From the NCBI GenBank assembly GCA_000507305.1, contig DF239121.1:251975-315974 (forward strand): DNA of 64,000 nucleotides. Direction: 5' to 3'. The notes beneath the pieces are model-generated. The model worked only from the letters and a program-made list of their open reading frames with translations, did not search any database and was not told where the DNA came from. The position numbers and the translations under genes are program-made. Below, in pieces: positions 1 to 12,700 of the stretch. Numbering within the stretch: the first letter of the stretch is position 1; each line of letters opens with the position of its first letter. The stretch is from Breviolum minutum Mf 1.05b.01. Taxonomy: Eukaryota; Sar; Dinophyceae; Suessiales; Symbiodiniaceae.

Positions 1-463
1 AATGATACTCCCTTGTTCTCAACAAAAATGCCTGGATCTCTCCAGACAAGAAACCTCTACGTCAAAATGAATGAAACTACCAACCTATCGTCACAGGATA
101 TCGATTTTGAGATCCTGCAAATATTTATCTGGTTGGTGGTTTTAACGCATCTGAAAAGTATTATATAGTCAAATTTGAAATCTTCCCCAAATATATAGGT
201 GTGAAAAAAAATATAAGAGAAACTAGTCTATCCCAGTTTAGTTTAGGATGGTCTTATACACATCCCGGTTGGTGAAGCCAGACTTCTGAAGCTTTAACAG
301 TTTGACAAATAATGGAGACTTTCAACCGTCCTCCCATGGTTATGGGGCAAATTGCCAAAAAATCCTAAAACCTGAATGTTTCTTCCACCATTTTGGGTAG
401 GATTCCCTTACTAATGTTAACATTAAGCTACTTTTTGGATCCTTTTGGGATGACCTCGTTAAC

Positions 464-1373
464 CTCCAAAGCTTCACAAAAAGCTCCGGTGCCTCAAATT
501 CCCAGCGTCCGGAAACGCCCGCGCTACTTGCCTTTTGAAACGGATGGCAGGCAGTTTCCCACAAGTACAAAAACAGCATTATAAAGGTAAGAATACCATG
601 TCTTCCTATATAACTGTTTTTTTAACACAAATTACTGTAAGGCCTCTTGGACCAAATCCTGTGGCAGCTCTGAATCAATCAAAGTGACTAATGGGTCACT
701 TTGAAGCTGCTTTACCCTCTGGTAAACTAACATAGAAATGGAATTAAATCACTATTTTCAACAGGAAATGCATCTTCAATGCGGGTCCATTTTCCATTGC
801 TCTGTTAGTTTACCGGAGTGCAACCAAGGGATTTGTCTGTCTGAATTTCCCCGGCAGCTTCATGGTTGAGCAGCGTACCTCCCACCACCCCCTCAGCTAC
901 TGGGTACCTGGGTACATGTTTTTATAAGCGGAAAAAACCAAGTACTGTAGGTTGATTTCCATTCATCAAGTAGCCATCTGAATAAGGAGGGGGATATGGA
1001 TATGGATATGATCGTATGGTTTAAACAAATGACACAACTCTCTCGATAATTCTGCAGTAGATCTGAGTGGGGATCAACTTGGATCTCCTTTGATCAAGAA
1101 AAACATGGCCGGCTGAAACATATTAGTCCTAGAAATGTCAGAAATGATTAAGACTTCAAACAGCATATGGACATGTCGCAAATGTCATATGCATTAGTAA
1201 AAGTTCATCAGTGTTCATCTGTTTTCCATTTTCCATGATAATTTCCCCTAGAAAAATCTAGAAAGTTGAAAATGTACTACACAACTGTTGTTGCCATGTG
1301 GGTTCCTCCTATGTGTAGGCCCCATGTGGAACGCTGCCTCTGAGACGCCGATGATCTCTGGCATGACCCGGGC
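464..1373 (-). other. Two candidate exons at the left edge
   Basis: Minus-strand piece starting at 1373 after TTAG (ARVMPEIIGVSEAAF) has no GT donor nearby, so if real it would need a GC or GA donor. The piece 464-531 (SGRWEFEAPELFVKLWR) has acceptor AAAAG then G and donor GTTAAC. They may belong to the gene that starts at 5343 or to a further gene continuing off the left edge. The MITE-like repeat at 715-820 lies between them. Confidence 0.35.
715..820. mobile_element. MITE-like element, ggtaaactaacata family
   Basis: Ends ccctctggtaaactaacata and tgttagtttaccggagtg are inverted repeats. The interior matches 61934-62034 (ccattttccattgct, catcttcaa). Partial copies are at about 22990-23066, 42620-42680, 45783-45881 and 39095-39120. 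Confidence 0.7.
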
Positions 1374-1383
1374 CTAAGGCGGT

Positions 1384-1489
1384 GTTGATGGAAGAAATCC
1401 TCCACCAGCTGAGATGGTAAATGTCCCATTGTCTACACAGACTTCTATACATCCCAGGTGGTTAGCCGAATTTCTTCCATCAACAGTAT
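1384..1489. mobile_element. Repeat family gttgatggaagaaatcctgc
   Basis: Inverted arms gttgatggaagaaatcctcc and gaatttcttccatcaac. A full relative is at 22431-22527 (cttgatggaagaaatcctgc ... aggattccatcaacagt) and a partial one at 16143-16215. Confidence 0.65.
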
Positions 1490-1729
1490 CATCGATATCA
1501 TAATGTGATATTTCTGTGGTCGTTGTAATACATGGACAATTCACCTTATAAATATATACAGTATACACTAGTATGTGCGGGCAGTGTTGGGCACAGTAGG
1601 AAATATATCCGGGGGAGGCGTTTCTCATCGAATAACGTCTACTTCTTCCATTGGCAGCTGGCGAAGAAATGACAAACAACAATGCTCTTCCAAGTGATCA
1701 CATCAAGCCCTACAAAGGTCTAAAAACTA

Positions 1730-1820
1730 CCCTCCAGGGAACTAACATATCCCCCAAAAAATGCCATTTTGAAGATGATGTTCCTTTTCCCCAGGTGGGA
1801 TATGTTAGTTCCCTGGAGGG
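1730..1820. mobile_element. MITE-like hairpin, perfect 24-bp inverted repeats
   Basis: Left arm ccctccagggaactaacata plus tccc, right arm its exact complement ending in ctggaggg; 91 bp in total. A diverged relative is at 62864-62958. Confidence 0.75.
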
Positions 1821-2082
1821 TAACCCAACCACTACACAGCTCAACTTAACACACTAGCACCAACCAGCAACGAGGATCAAAGGCCGAGTTTCGCGAGCGC
1901 TTCTCAAAATGCGTCAGCTCGGGTGCTCAAAAACAATTTTTGGAGGGAGACAATGTTATACAATGACTAATGGAAATATCATGATACATAACAGTATAAT
2001 ATAGTATAATGACAGTGCTGGGAAATGGAAATTGATAGGAAATTAAGGGAAAATGGTCCGTTTGTCCAACATTGGCAATCAC

Positions 2083-2273
2083 TTAGACTTCACCACCGAG
2101 CTGCATCAGTCGGTCGAACACCTGACGGACGGCGAGTCGCCGGGGATTCGATGTCAATAAAGGAAATGGCAAAACTTTCCAATTCATTCTATACAGTATT
2201 TAAATCATTTTTTTGTTTGTTCTGTGTGTGGTGTCCCTGCATCCGGCCCAATAATAGAGTATATCTTGAACAA

Positions 2274-2306
<33 letters not shown>

Positions 2307-5300
2307 CAGTATATATAAATGACCCAAGCCAGGATGGGCATACAGTAACATAATAAAATATACACTCAATCTTCAGAAGCACAGCATTTCCCACATGTTT
2401 TCTGCAAACAACTCCGGAAATCTCCTAAACATGAGCGCATATAACGCTTCAATAACGTTTCATCTGCAAAGAAACTGTCACGAGTCAATCCAGAAAAGGT
2501 CTTTTCCAAGCCCAGCTCGCCATGAGCTTTGAAAGTTCACAAATTTAATGTTTCCATTTCAACATCTGGTTCTCAACTATGTACCATCTCCCCAAAAAAT
2601 TTGTGAAGTTCATCCAATATTTGGAAATTACGCCACCACCCCCCCCCCATATCCCCCATTTTGGATATATGTACCATCCAACCATCATCTTGGCCAAAAA
2701 CGCCGTTGCCTTCCGCACTGTCACGCTCACGTCGCGCTTCTCGGCTGGAGCTTCCCTGCCGTATTCAATACCGTCTTCGGAAGTTGGTGGTTGAACCAAC
2801 CCATCTGAAAAATAGGCAAATTGGATCAATTTCCCCGGGTAGATGTTTCCGTAAATGGTGGTACCCCCAAATCATCCATTTTAATAGGGTTTTCCATATG
2901 AATCATCCATTTTGGGGTACCCCTATTTTTGGAAACACCCAGGTGGGGGTGATTTGTTCTTTTTTGAAACCACCACCTAGCTGATCAATAGATTGTCTTT
3001 GATTTTCCCTCTGAACCATTTTTGGTTGGCTTTTTTTTGCACCTTGTAGTGGTTCAGTCTGTGGAATGAGTTGATGGTCAGCCCCAAAATGTTGTTTCTT
3101 TAGTATATTGGGAATCGCCAGTTTCATGTCATAAACCGATCTTGATGGGAGTGAGTGGTTACATACTTTGACTTTTGGGTTCCCTGAAACTATTCACCTT
3201 CATAAAGGTCTTTGTTTCCATCTTCCACTTGGCATCACAAGTCCTTGCAGGATAATGTTTTCATGACATCTCATGGCATCATCCCGTCATTATCAAGAAA
3301 TAGCAACTGCTTGGTTGCCTTCACCGGGGTGTGAACTGCTATTCAAACAGTCATCACGTTGATGGCCGAAATCCCATAGTCTTATATATCCCAGGCAAAT
3401 CACACCGGATGGAGCTGCCATCGATAGAAACCACAGACTGTTACGGTGGGACCGTGGACCTCGAGAAAATACCATGAAAAAACACCTACAAGCAAATGTT
3501 TCCACTTTGGGTCCATTACTGTTAAAATTTTACGGGCTAAATCCATCAAAGATCCGTATCTGAATTTTTGTCTGTGATGGCCCCTAGCGGGTTTTGTACA
3601 ACAGAAGCTGAGGAAAAATAAAACAACATTTTCAGCCCCACACATAGGGGGTCAAAATCATCAAGATGTTTTTTTTTCAAACACCTCACCAACCTAAACT
3701 AACCTACTGGTGTCACAATCAATTTTGATACGTTTGCTATCTTGAGCATAAAACCCCACCATTCTTTGGACCTTAGTAAGAACTTCAGCAGGATGCGTTT
3801 TTCAGGATTCTTATATATTTAATTTTTTTTCACCCCCCCATATTCGTGCAGCTGAGGAGCACGTCGACCACCGGTCCGACCACGAAAGGCCTCGGTAAGA
3901 AAGGTCCCATCTGACAAAGTAATGCTTTAATAACTTTCCTCTCCAGGAAATCTGGAAAAGTACATGTAGTTAAAGTAGGCGACTCCAACACAAAAACACA
4001 CCGGGTAACCAACTTGACAAGGGGTTGCATGGACTGTAAAGCCACCAAAAGCCAACCTGAAAGGCATAGGATCTCAGTAGGATGACTGTTGATATCTCGC
4101 ACGAAGTTGATTTCTTTAAATGCTTACGAGGAATTGGAACCCCCTCTCCGATCTAGGCAACAAGAAACTATGTCTGAAAGTACCACCTAGATTTAAACAA
4201 TTTGAAATGGAATGCTTACCTAAGTTGAGATTTCCTGTCGAGGGAAACAACGCCACATGGACCGCTTGTCACTGCAGGATACTAAATATCATTCATAACA
4301 ACCTATCACAAAATATTGTGCCCTTCACAACATCATAAGATATATATATATAGCATAAGGATGATATAAGGGCACATATCCCGGGTCACCAATACATCCC
4401 ACATGATACGACCAAAAGAATTCCCACCAACCACCATGAGGTCTCCAAGCAGATTGTCCGGCATCTCCCCCTGAGGCTATCATTGGCAGCATCTACATCA
4501 TCATCCGGAATATTGTTGGATACCACCATCCGAGAACATCATGGATAACACCCATGATTCCATGATCATGATCATCATCTCAAGTAATTTTTACTATTCA
4601 AAACCTGGGGAGTCATACCGCAATGTAAACCTGAAGTCTTGCTGGTTGAACACATGTTATTTTTAAAAAAGGCTGTTGAAAGTGAGAATATCAATATCTC
4701 ACCCCCAACCTGACACAAACAATCATCTGAGTGAGCAACAGCCCATCACAACATATCACAACAGCCAACTTTCATCCCAGTAGCGTTCCCTTCCACGTCG
4801 GCCACGGGAGGGTTTGGAGCGCAAATGCAGAAGCTCCCCCATAATCACGCCAACCTCGGAACAGGTTGGAAGGGAACTGGGCCTAGGGGCCTAGGTGGTC
4901 AAGTTTTCAAGTGGCAAGTGTGAAAAAATACACTACATATCCCATCAAGCTTCCATGTAAGTAAGGCTCCAAAAATCTTGAAGTGGAGATGTCAAGTGGA
5001 TATCGATATTGGTTGGAAATCCCAGAAATGGTGGACCTGGAGGTTTGCTCCGATATCTCATTGACTTTGCGGGGTAAGAAAACACACTTCACCATAAGAA
5101 ACAAGTAGGCCTATTCCCCTCCAGGAAACAATTGGCAAAGGAAAAACATCTTCAAAACAGTGACTTTGGAAGGGGCGAACTCTTAGTTTCAGGAACAAGT
5201 ATGCCTTATATCAATATCTGTATCATTCATCTATCATTATCTTTTCAGGGAAATCCTGAGGGGGACCTCACCTGAACCTCTCCCGACTCGGGTGTCAAAT

Positions 5301-5343
5301 GCTCTGGATTCAACTCCTGGTGAACGGTGTTCCCGATGGCCAT
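2083..5343 (-). CDS. Unknown gene starting at 5343
   Basis: Not recognised. Exon 1, 5272-5343, begins at an ATG with an in-frame stop just upstream (MAIGNTVHQELNPEHLTPES, ending GEVQ) and has donor GTGAGG. Exon 2, about 4770-4854, joins in phase after CCGAG (VGVIMGELLHLRSKPSRGRR, ending GRERYW). Further candidates, not chained: 3406-3459 (VHGPTVTVCGFYRWQLHP), about 2683-2755 (EAPAEKRDVSVTVRKATAFL) and 2083-2121 (VFDRLMQLGGEV then stop TAA), which could be the last exon. The arginine-rich exon 2 suggests nucleic-acid binding or a basic tail, no more. The gene lies 1.4 kb below the ubiquilin stop. Confidence 0.5.
2784..2983. mobile_element. Repeat family ttggtggtttcaaccc, copy 1
   Basis: Begins gttggtggttgaaccaaccc and ends gaaaccaccacctag, with the shared interior aaattggatca and ttcccc. 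Other copies: about 22757-22824, 25857-25951, 31270-31377, 31536-31590 (partial), 32919-33030 (partial), 45504-45594, 55945-56048 and 61540-61605 (partial). Confidence 0.65.
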
Positions 5344-6740
5344 GGCTCAGCGGGGGACGAGTTGGCTCAAGTTTACTGGGGTCGTCCTTGCCACCTGAAA
5401 TATTTTAGTCATCTATATATTATATATATATATATATTATATATATATATATATTATATATATATATATTATATATAATATGCTTCCTCCCGTCATGGAA
5501 GTGAAAAATGGGTGTACTGTAACAGTAGTACTGTATCTCCAAAAGGAGTTACCTTTCAATGTTCAAACAGTTTGCCATTTTCCACTTTCAATGACTATGG
5601 GAGAAAGAGTTATCTTTTCATTTTTGTTTGAAATTGATTGGGGCTAGGTAATCTTCATCATCCACGATTTATTGGGAATGAGGATACGCCGAAGGGGTAT
5701 ATTAGTTGACTTTAATTACTCCCACTCACCGTAGTTCCATGCAGATTCACCTGCCAAAGTAGCAAAGTGGGTTGCAAGGGTTTCTATGCTAAAATGGGAG
5801 AAACTCCTTGTAACAGTGGGATGACCATTGCAAATTGTCACCAGTTCTTATTTGGCGACTCTTGACTATTAGCACAAAGAGTCCTTGGGATAAAACAACT
5901 TAATACGTGTCGGATGAAGTGTTTTTATGCATCAAACAGCGGGAATGTGGCCATGTGATATTGGCACATGGATCAAATTGTTTTTTTCTGTTTTGTGGCA
6001 AATTAAGAAATAAGCCCATGTCCATTGGTTCTGTGTGTTACCAAAAAATCTTCCTTTTCCTGCTTTCAACTTACCCCGTCCTCAGGCAAATCACTGTAGA
6101 GGAAGTGTGTTTTGTGATACTTGCGCTCCTGGCCGAATCAAGGATAAACCAATTGCTCAACCATCAATCCAACCTTCAAATGTTGGTTGCATCAGGTGCA
6201 AAATAGACTGCTACATAATGTAAATATACATGAATTTCTCCCCGTGACTCAATCTGGATAACCTTATATTAATTCACAAAGCAGGACAGGTGGTTCATCT
6301 TACGGTAAACTACATTCTAAGTGACTGCGGTTTGGTTGTTATAGTTTGCCATACCTCAATGGCCCCTAATTGCAAATCATTCTTGTCTGATACGATGAGC
6401 CTAGCATCTTCGATTTCACATGCATCTTGAGCCATTGACGTTCCACCCATCCACATTGGTACCATAAAATGTCCGGTACTTCCAACCTTGCCATCGCTAC
6501 TTTGAAACATCCTAGCTCAGCAGTACCTGCCCAATACCATCCAACATCCTTCAACACCCCTTCCACAATACCCCTCTTTCTCACAACCGTGGCACAACGG
6601 CACAGTACATGTCTGATACGCAGCATTTGCTCGTGGCAAAGCTTTTCACGATGCGCAGCTAACGGGTTAAACCGGATTCTGTTCAATCATCAAACCTTTT
6701 CAGGACTGGCACCGGTCATCCACACGGTCGCCGGCACCCC
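5344..6740. other. Spacer between ubiquilin and the next gene
   Basis: No credible gene. It holds a TA array at 5409-5481, an inverted-repeat element at about 5485-5613 and otherwise AT-rich unique DNA. TGGCTCAAG occurs in minus orientation near 6427-6435 and resembles the last 9 bases of the dinoflagellate spliced leader, but a 9-base match is expected by chance at this scale. Confidence 0.5.
5409..5481. repeat. TA-rich microsatellite
   Basis: Four blocks of tatata separated by tatt in a roughly 20-bp higher-order repeat. Similar TA tracts recur in many introns of the window (for example 8129-8170, 43995-44041, 44490-44510 and 50605-50700). Confidence 0.85.
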
Positions 6741-9700
6741 TTAGGGGTTGTCATCATCCCCGGCAAGCAGGGAGTCAATGGCTGCGTCCACGCGGCCTTC
6801 GTGCCGTGCCAAAGCTCTTAAGCAAGCAGCCTCTCAAATCGGTGAGGACAACGCCAAAGCCCATCTGATAATCTACGATTCCAAAAAAAATCCATGGACA
6901 AACAGGGAATATTCAAGACATTTCAAGACTACATGATCTATATGTAGCATGCATGTCAACGAAACACAGCCGTATAATGTGCAAAATCTTTAGTCATATA
7001 GGCAATCCATTGAAAAGCAAAAAACGGATGGTGAAATTACGTTAGGAAAAGGTCCTCGATGCAAATGAAATAGATCTACACCCCAACAAAAATTAATTGA
7101 CATGTCACCCAAGAAAAAGAAACCATCTGAAAAAAAAAATCACATTTCAACCATCGATTTTCAAGTGGACATGTTTGGTTTTTAGGGGGAATACATACAG
7201 TATGTAGGTCAACAACTGATGTCTGGCATGGGAGCAGCATTGCCACAAAGTCATGCACGCACAAACACGCGAAAGGAGTAGTATGTTTACCTTGCCTATT
7301 GTGCGTTACGGCACGCGAGATGGTCTACCCTTCCTCCCATGATCATCGAAGTGAAAAATGCCTCCCTCCCAAAATAGTTTCTTTTCATTTGCGGTAGTTT
7401 TCCACTTCCATGATTGTGGGAGAAAGGGTATCTTGTTCCCATCAGCAGTGCATATATTCATGCACCGGGATATCTTTACTAAACGTGTGAGTGAGTGCAG
7501 CTCTCACCAGAAAGAGAATCCATAATCGACAAATATCAGTCACTTACCCTTCCTCCCATAATCATGGAATTGAAAATGGGTCCCTTTAATAATAGTAGGT
7601 ACCTTTCAAAAAGTCAAATAGTTTCCACTTTCATCATTATGAGAACAAGTACATATAAATGTATTTTATACGTCAGTCTTTCATTTTCGATCTCCCACAC
7701 TGGAGAACCCAAACACCGTTCACTCCTTCTCAATCCGGTTTAGAGGTGAGAAGTAATCAAAACCCATGTGACATTTCATTTTGCTGGTTGGTAAATAAGG
7801 ATCCTAACAATAGTCAATAGTTTATTATCATTTTTATTTATTATGACAATGATCATCCCTATTTAACTGGCTCATTTGTAGTATTTCAGTATTTCATCCT
7901 CCCCCTCCAAAAAAAAAAAAGAAAACAACCAACCAGGGGTGAAACATGGTCACTGCTGAGGTGATCCCAAATGACCTCGTTGGTGAAGCCCATTGAGGAA
8001 AGCTGCGCTAACTGCGACTGGAAGCGCATGCGATTCAGCGGGTTGGCGGCCGCCAATGGAGCCTCCAAACAAAAAACACGGGTTGCAAGTTGCATGGCGA
8101 TGTTTACCGTTATTTACTGGAGATATATCATATATATATATATATACATGATTAAATATATATATATATATGTTCTCTAAATGGATTGAACACCACAAAC
8201 ATTTTTGGGCGGTGTAGCAATGCAAATTCAAGCTAATATGTTACATGTATATAGATACTTCAGTACACGTATATAATGAACCCTACCTGAAATCCATTTG
8301 TCCTCCCTCTTACTCTTTCAAGCCTCCCAAAAAAAGGAGCTGTCCTAAAGACAGGGTCCATCTTTATGGCTACAGTTGCAAATCCTTTTCACAATGGTCT
8401 TCACAACACATGGAACAGGAACGCAAAGGGGCAGGGGCATGTGCAATCACAGGTCCCAGAATTCCAGAATAGAAATGATTAACTTCCAATACAATACAGC
8501 TAGCGACCAACAAACTATATACCGACCAACATCTACCATGAAGAAATCGTATTCACCACATGTTGAAATTGTTCTAAACAAAAAGGGATTTTAGATATCC
8601 CTCAAAAAGGCCACCTTCACTATGAGAAAGGCACCCTTTTCCCACTCCCAAAAAAAATCGAGAAAAAAAACACTTTCAAACAAGTCACAGCTGGTGAAGC
8701 TGCTGGAGCACCGGCAGGCACCCCTTCGGTGGGAGTGGAGGTAGAAGTACCTTGTGCTTGTCCCATGGCCGCATTCATCGCGTTCATGGCATTCATCATG
8801 GCAGCCATATTAAAGCCACCCCCCATACCACCCATGCCACCCATAGGTGCTCCCATGCCACCCATAGGTGCTCCCATGCCCATAGGTGGTCCCATGCCAC
8901 CCATGCCACCCATAGGTGGTCCCATGCCACCCATACCACCAAATGGTCCTATAGGTGCTGGCATGTTACTCATACCAGCCATTGGTGTGGTACCTGTAGT
9001 GCCACTGGTGGTCCCGCTGGCAGCAGCATATGCATTGATTATTCCACCTGGACCCACAGGCGCAAATCCTGGCAACCCCCATGGTGTCATGAAGCCGCCA
9101 GGACCACTACCAGTTGCTGGCAAAATGGGTTCTCCGGGTGCTGCGCCTGCACCAGTCGTATCTGGCATTGGACCAGTCTCAACACCTAAGTAAGGTCCTC
9201 TTGGTGGGGCCATCATGCCTGGAGCAGGTGGAGCCATACTTGGTGTACTGGGAGGACCCCAAGGATTGGGTAGTGCTTCATTGTTGGGTGCTGAGGAGGT
9301 ATCTTGAGAATAATCCACGGCGGGATTGGTGCTTCCTCCACCACCACCTCCCCCAGACATCGCTTCAAAGAGAGGATCTGCAAACTCTTCATGGGCACGG
9401 ACCTTGGATCATGGGAAGCTAACGGCGCTCCACCAATGCTACAGCCCCACGAACTAAGGCCGGTGTGGGTGACATGTGGGTGGTACCCTTAGATTCCCAT
9501 GGAGGTAGCTCAGGTTATGAGTATTGTTCATGCCAACCTTCGGACTAACCATGCTGAGACACAAGGTTTTAAAAAAACAACAAAATTCAATTACATCTCA
9601 TGAAATCATGGTGAATAGCGATAACATAGGGCATAGGGATTCCTGGCTTTATTATCCAACAAACAAAGCAGGATCTTAGACTCACCCTTTTTCCATCTAC

Positions 9701-12700
9701 ATCCAACCAATGAAACCAATGCTGTTTGTTGATGGTCTTAGGGTAATAAGATCTTTCACAGGGTGGGTGGTGCTTCCCCTAATCTTCCCTAAGGTTCCCC
9801 AATCTTCGCTAGGAATCCTTAGGGTTCCCCACTTACCCCCCTCCACAATCGAGATTTCATCCCCGAGGAACCAAGGCATTATGGCCTCCTGGCATGGCAT
9901 CTAATTGGCCTAATGCCCTGTCAGCATTTCGTGTCATCTCGCGCATCAGGGAAGGATTCGCCACCATGCCTGAAATAGGTGAAGCCAAAGTGGGTCTGAT
10001 GGGGTATATATATGAGTCACGGACAAAATTTGGTACATGGCGAAGGGACATCCTAAAGTAGGGTGGGCCCCTATCGGTTTTGCAGTGGCGGCACCTTGTA
10101 CAAACCTTCCTGAGGGTATCGTTTTGGGTATCGTTTTAGGGTGGGCCCCTATCGGTTTTGCAGCAATGGCAACCCCACGACCCTCTTAATACTACTTTGG
10201 TCATACCGAATTTTGTCCGATACTCATATATATAACGTGCAGGTATGGCTTTCTTCCGAGTAATAGTGACCACCAGTATTATTACATTTTTAGTAGGGAA
10301 TCCCTATAAACCTTTATTTACCACTAATTCTGGGAGGGGGACAACCCAAGGTATAATTTGTTGTTCATTGAACCGTTAATTTCTTTGTTTTTCTGGATTG
10401 ATTGTTAAAATTGAATTTCAAAACATGCATCATCTGTCTCTGGGATTTGTCACTGTGATGTTTGTTTTGGAATTTGGCATAGATGTATGCATACATGAGA
10501 TTGACCACCTTCACATCAGGAGAACTTACAGATTGAGGGTAGCCATCAAAGCGATGGCGATAGCAAACATGATATAATATACCAGTTCATTCAGAACAAA
10601 CACAAACGAGAACACCAACACCAACACCAACAACAACACCAAAAGCAACAACAACAACAACAACAACAAGTGGGGTGCCAGTCTCAACCCAAAGTCAACC
10701 CAAGTTGCGTAGGGACTGTTGAAGCAATTCTGGATCTTCCAGCATCCTTGCAATCTCTGGACGTTGTTCCATTAGCTCATTTAGCTGTGGATTCATCCGC
10801 ACCATGGCGCGCAACATGTCCTTGGGCGACAAGGAAGGGTCTTCAAGATATATCAGGGAAAGTAGAACAAAAAAACGCTAATATGTTTTGATGCAAGGGA
10901 AATTCCCTAAAACAAATGAATCTGGAAGTTCTATGTGTTTCATTAGAATGAAACTCCTTTTTTGGCACGTCTTTTCTTGGGGGATGGGAAGAAAGTCTTC
11001 TTTTTCAACATCAAAATAGTCACCAGCCAGGCCATCTGTTAGAACAATCAAAATCCGATTCTCGCTCCCTTCACTCCCAGTTTCTGGATTGCTCATCATC
11101 TGCTGCACCATTGGGGAATTCATAAGTTGCTGCATCATCTCTGGATTCTGCCTCAGCTTGAAGAAGAAAACAACCGACTCTAAGTATCAATCTTTAAGTG
11201 ATGTGATATCACGTGATCATTGTTGACGTGTTGATAAAATATGCTAATAGTACGGTGCTTTTGAATGTTCAAACGTTGATTTTCAAGTCATATTCAAGTC
11301 ATTATAAAAGTCGAATCATGTTGTCATTTCTCATGACCAACAAATTGTGTCAAGATTGGGCCCGTCAATTTTAGAGATCAGCTTAGAAAACCGAAAACCT
11401 TGGGATAGCTCCAAATCAATCACTATGATTTCGGGATTTTTTGTACCCCCAGCTCCGTCAACCTCGTTCCCCCCGAAAAGCTGATGAGAAAAACCAGGGT
11501 CCAAAAAGCCGGGTTGACAAAATCTTCGATGGATACAGGGATGTCGGATTCGAAGGGACACTTGTAGACATTTAAATGCCCAATGGATCCATTTATAGTA
11601 CATTTAGATACATTTAGCTACACGTAGTTGATTTTCTATGGTTTTCAGTTTTCATGTAGATGAATAATATACAATCGTCCCATGGATCCGTCATGGGATA
11701 TATAAGGTTTCTGCGTTTCAACTGCAGCATGGAATGCATCATCTGCTGCTGCGTCTGCGCCATCATCTGGGAAAATGGATCACCTCCGGGCCCCGGTCTT
11801 GCGGGTCTTGCAACGAAGGATTTTTGTTGAAAATTTATTACCTGGTGATTCAAGTCGTGACCTTTTTGGGATGGTTAAGTGACCCTTTTAAGGGGTTTGG
11901 TGGTGACCTCCAACCTGGGGATGAAAAGGTCACGGCGGTCAAATCACCTGGTAGATGCCAAGGCTGCCAAGGTAGTTTACCAAAGTGATTTCTTGGTGGT
12001 TGATTGGATCTTGGGGAGTGATCAAAATGAGAAAACCATCAAACAACACAACAACATATAACAAAAGTTTGAAAGATACCAAAACGGTTGGGGTGGATAC
12101 CAAAACGGTTGGGGATAACCAACCAACAAACAAACAAACAAACAAACAAACAACATTAACATGCACATCTATGGGGATACCAAAACGGTTGGTGTTGCTT
12201 GGTCCTGTACCTACCCAGCTCTAGGTCTTGGACTAGAATTTTGGTCCAATATGCAAATCACCAGGCTTTTCTACAATCTACTAAGCCATTTTGTTGCCGG
12301 GTAAACCTTTAGCAAGATCTTATGATCATCATAAATCCCACAAACATGATACAACATCTTCAGAACACATAAGCCTTGCCTTGAATAGGAACAGTATAAA
12401 ACACCCCCAGTTTTGTTCCAAAACAAAGCACCTGAATTCGGAGCTGGTGCTGCCGCTCCCATCATCTGTGACATGGGGTTAGCTGGCGCCAAGGTCTGGT
12501 CGGTGGCAGGGGGCCCCTCTCTCTGAGGATTGTTCAAGCAATGCACCACCACTCCATCCTGAAGATTTGGTCCCATGGTGATGGAAATGGAGATGGGTAT
12601 ATTTTGTGTATACCACCATGGACACCGATACTGTATACAGTGTACATTATATATATATATATGTATATCTGAAAATCAAACATAAAGATAAAACATGAAA

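Noticed and set aside
1323..1373. MPEIIGVSEA compared with the Rad50 segment before its FCHQED motif
   Set aside because: No FCHQE or Walker motif found nearby; the resemblance is too short.
5361..5370. ttggctcaag, identical to the end of the dinoflagellate spliced leader
   Set aside because: It is on the plus strand, opposite to the gene here, and 10 bases is too short to call a retroposed leader.
8729..9193. Long plus-strand open frames opposite the ubiquilin exon 10
   Set aside because: Pro/Met-rich shadow of the GGM repeats; the minus-strand frame fits the ubiquilin chain.
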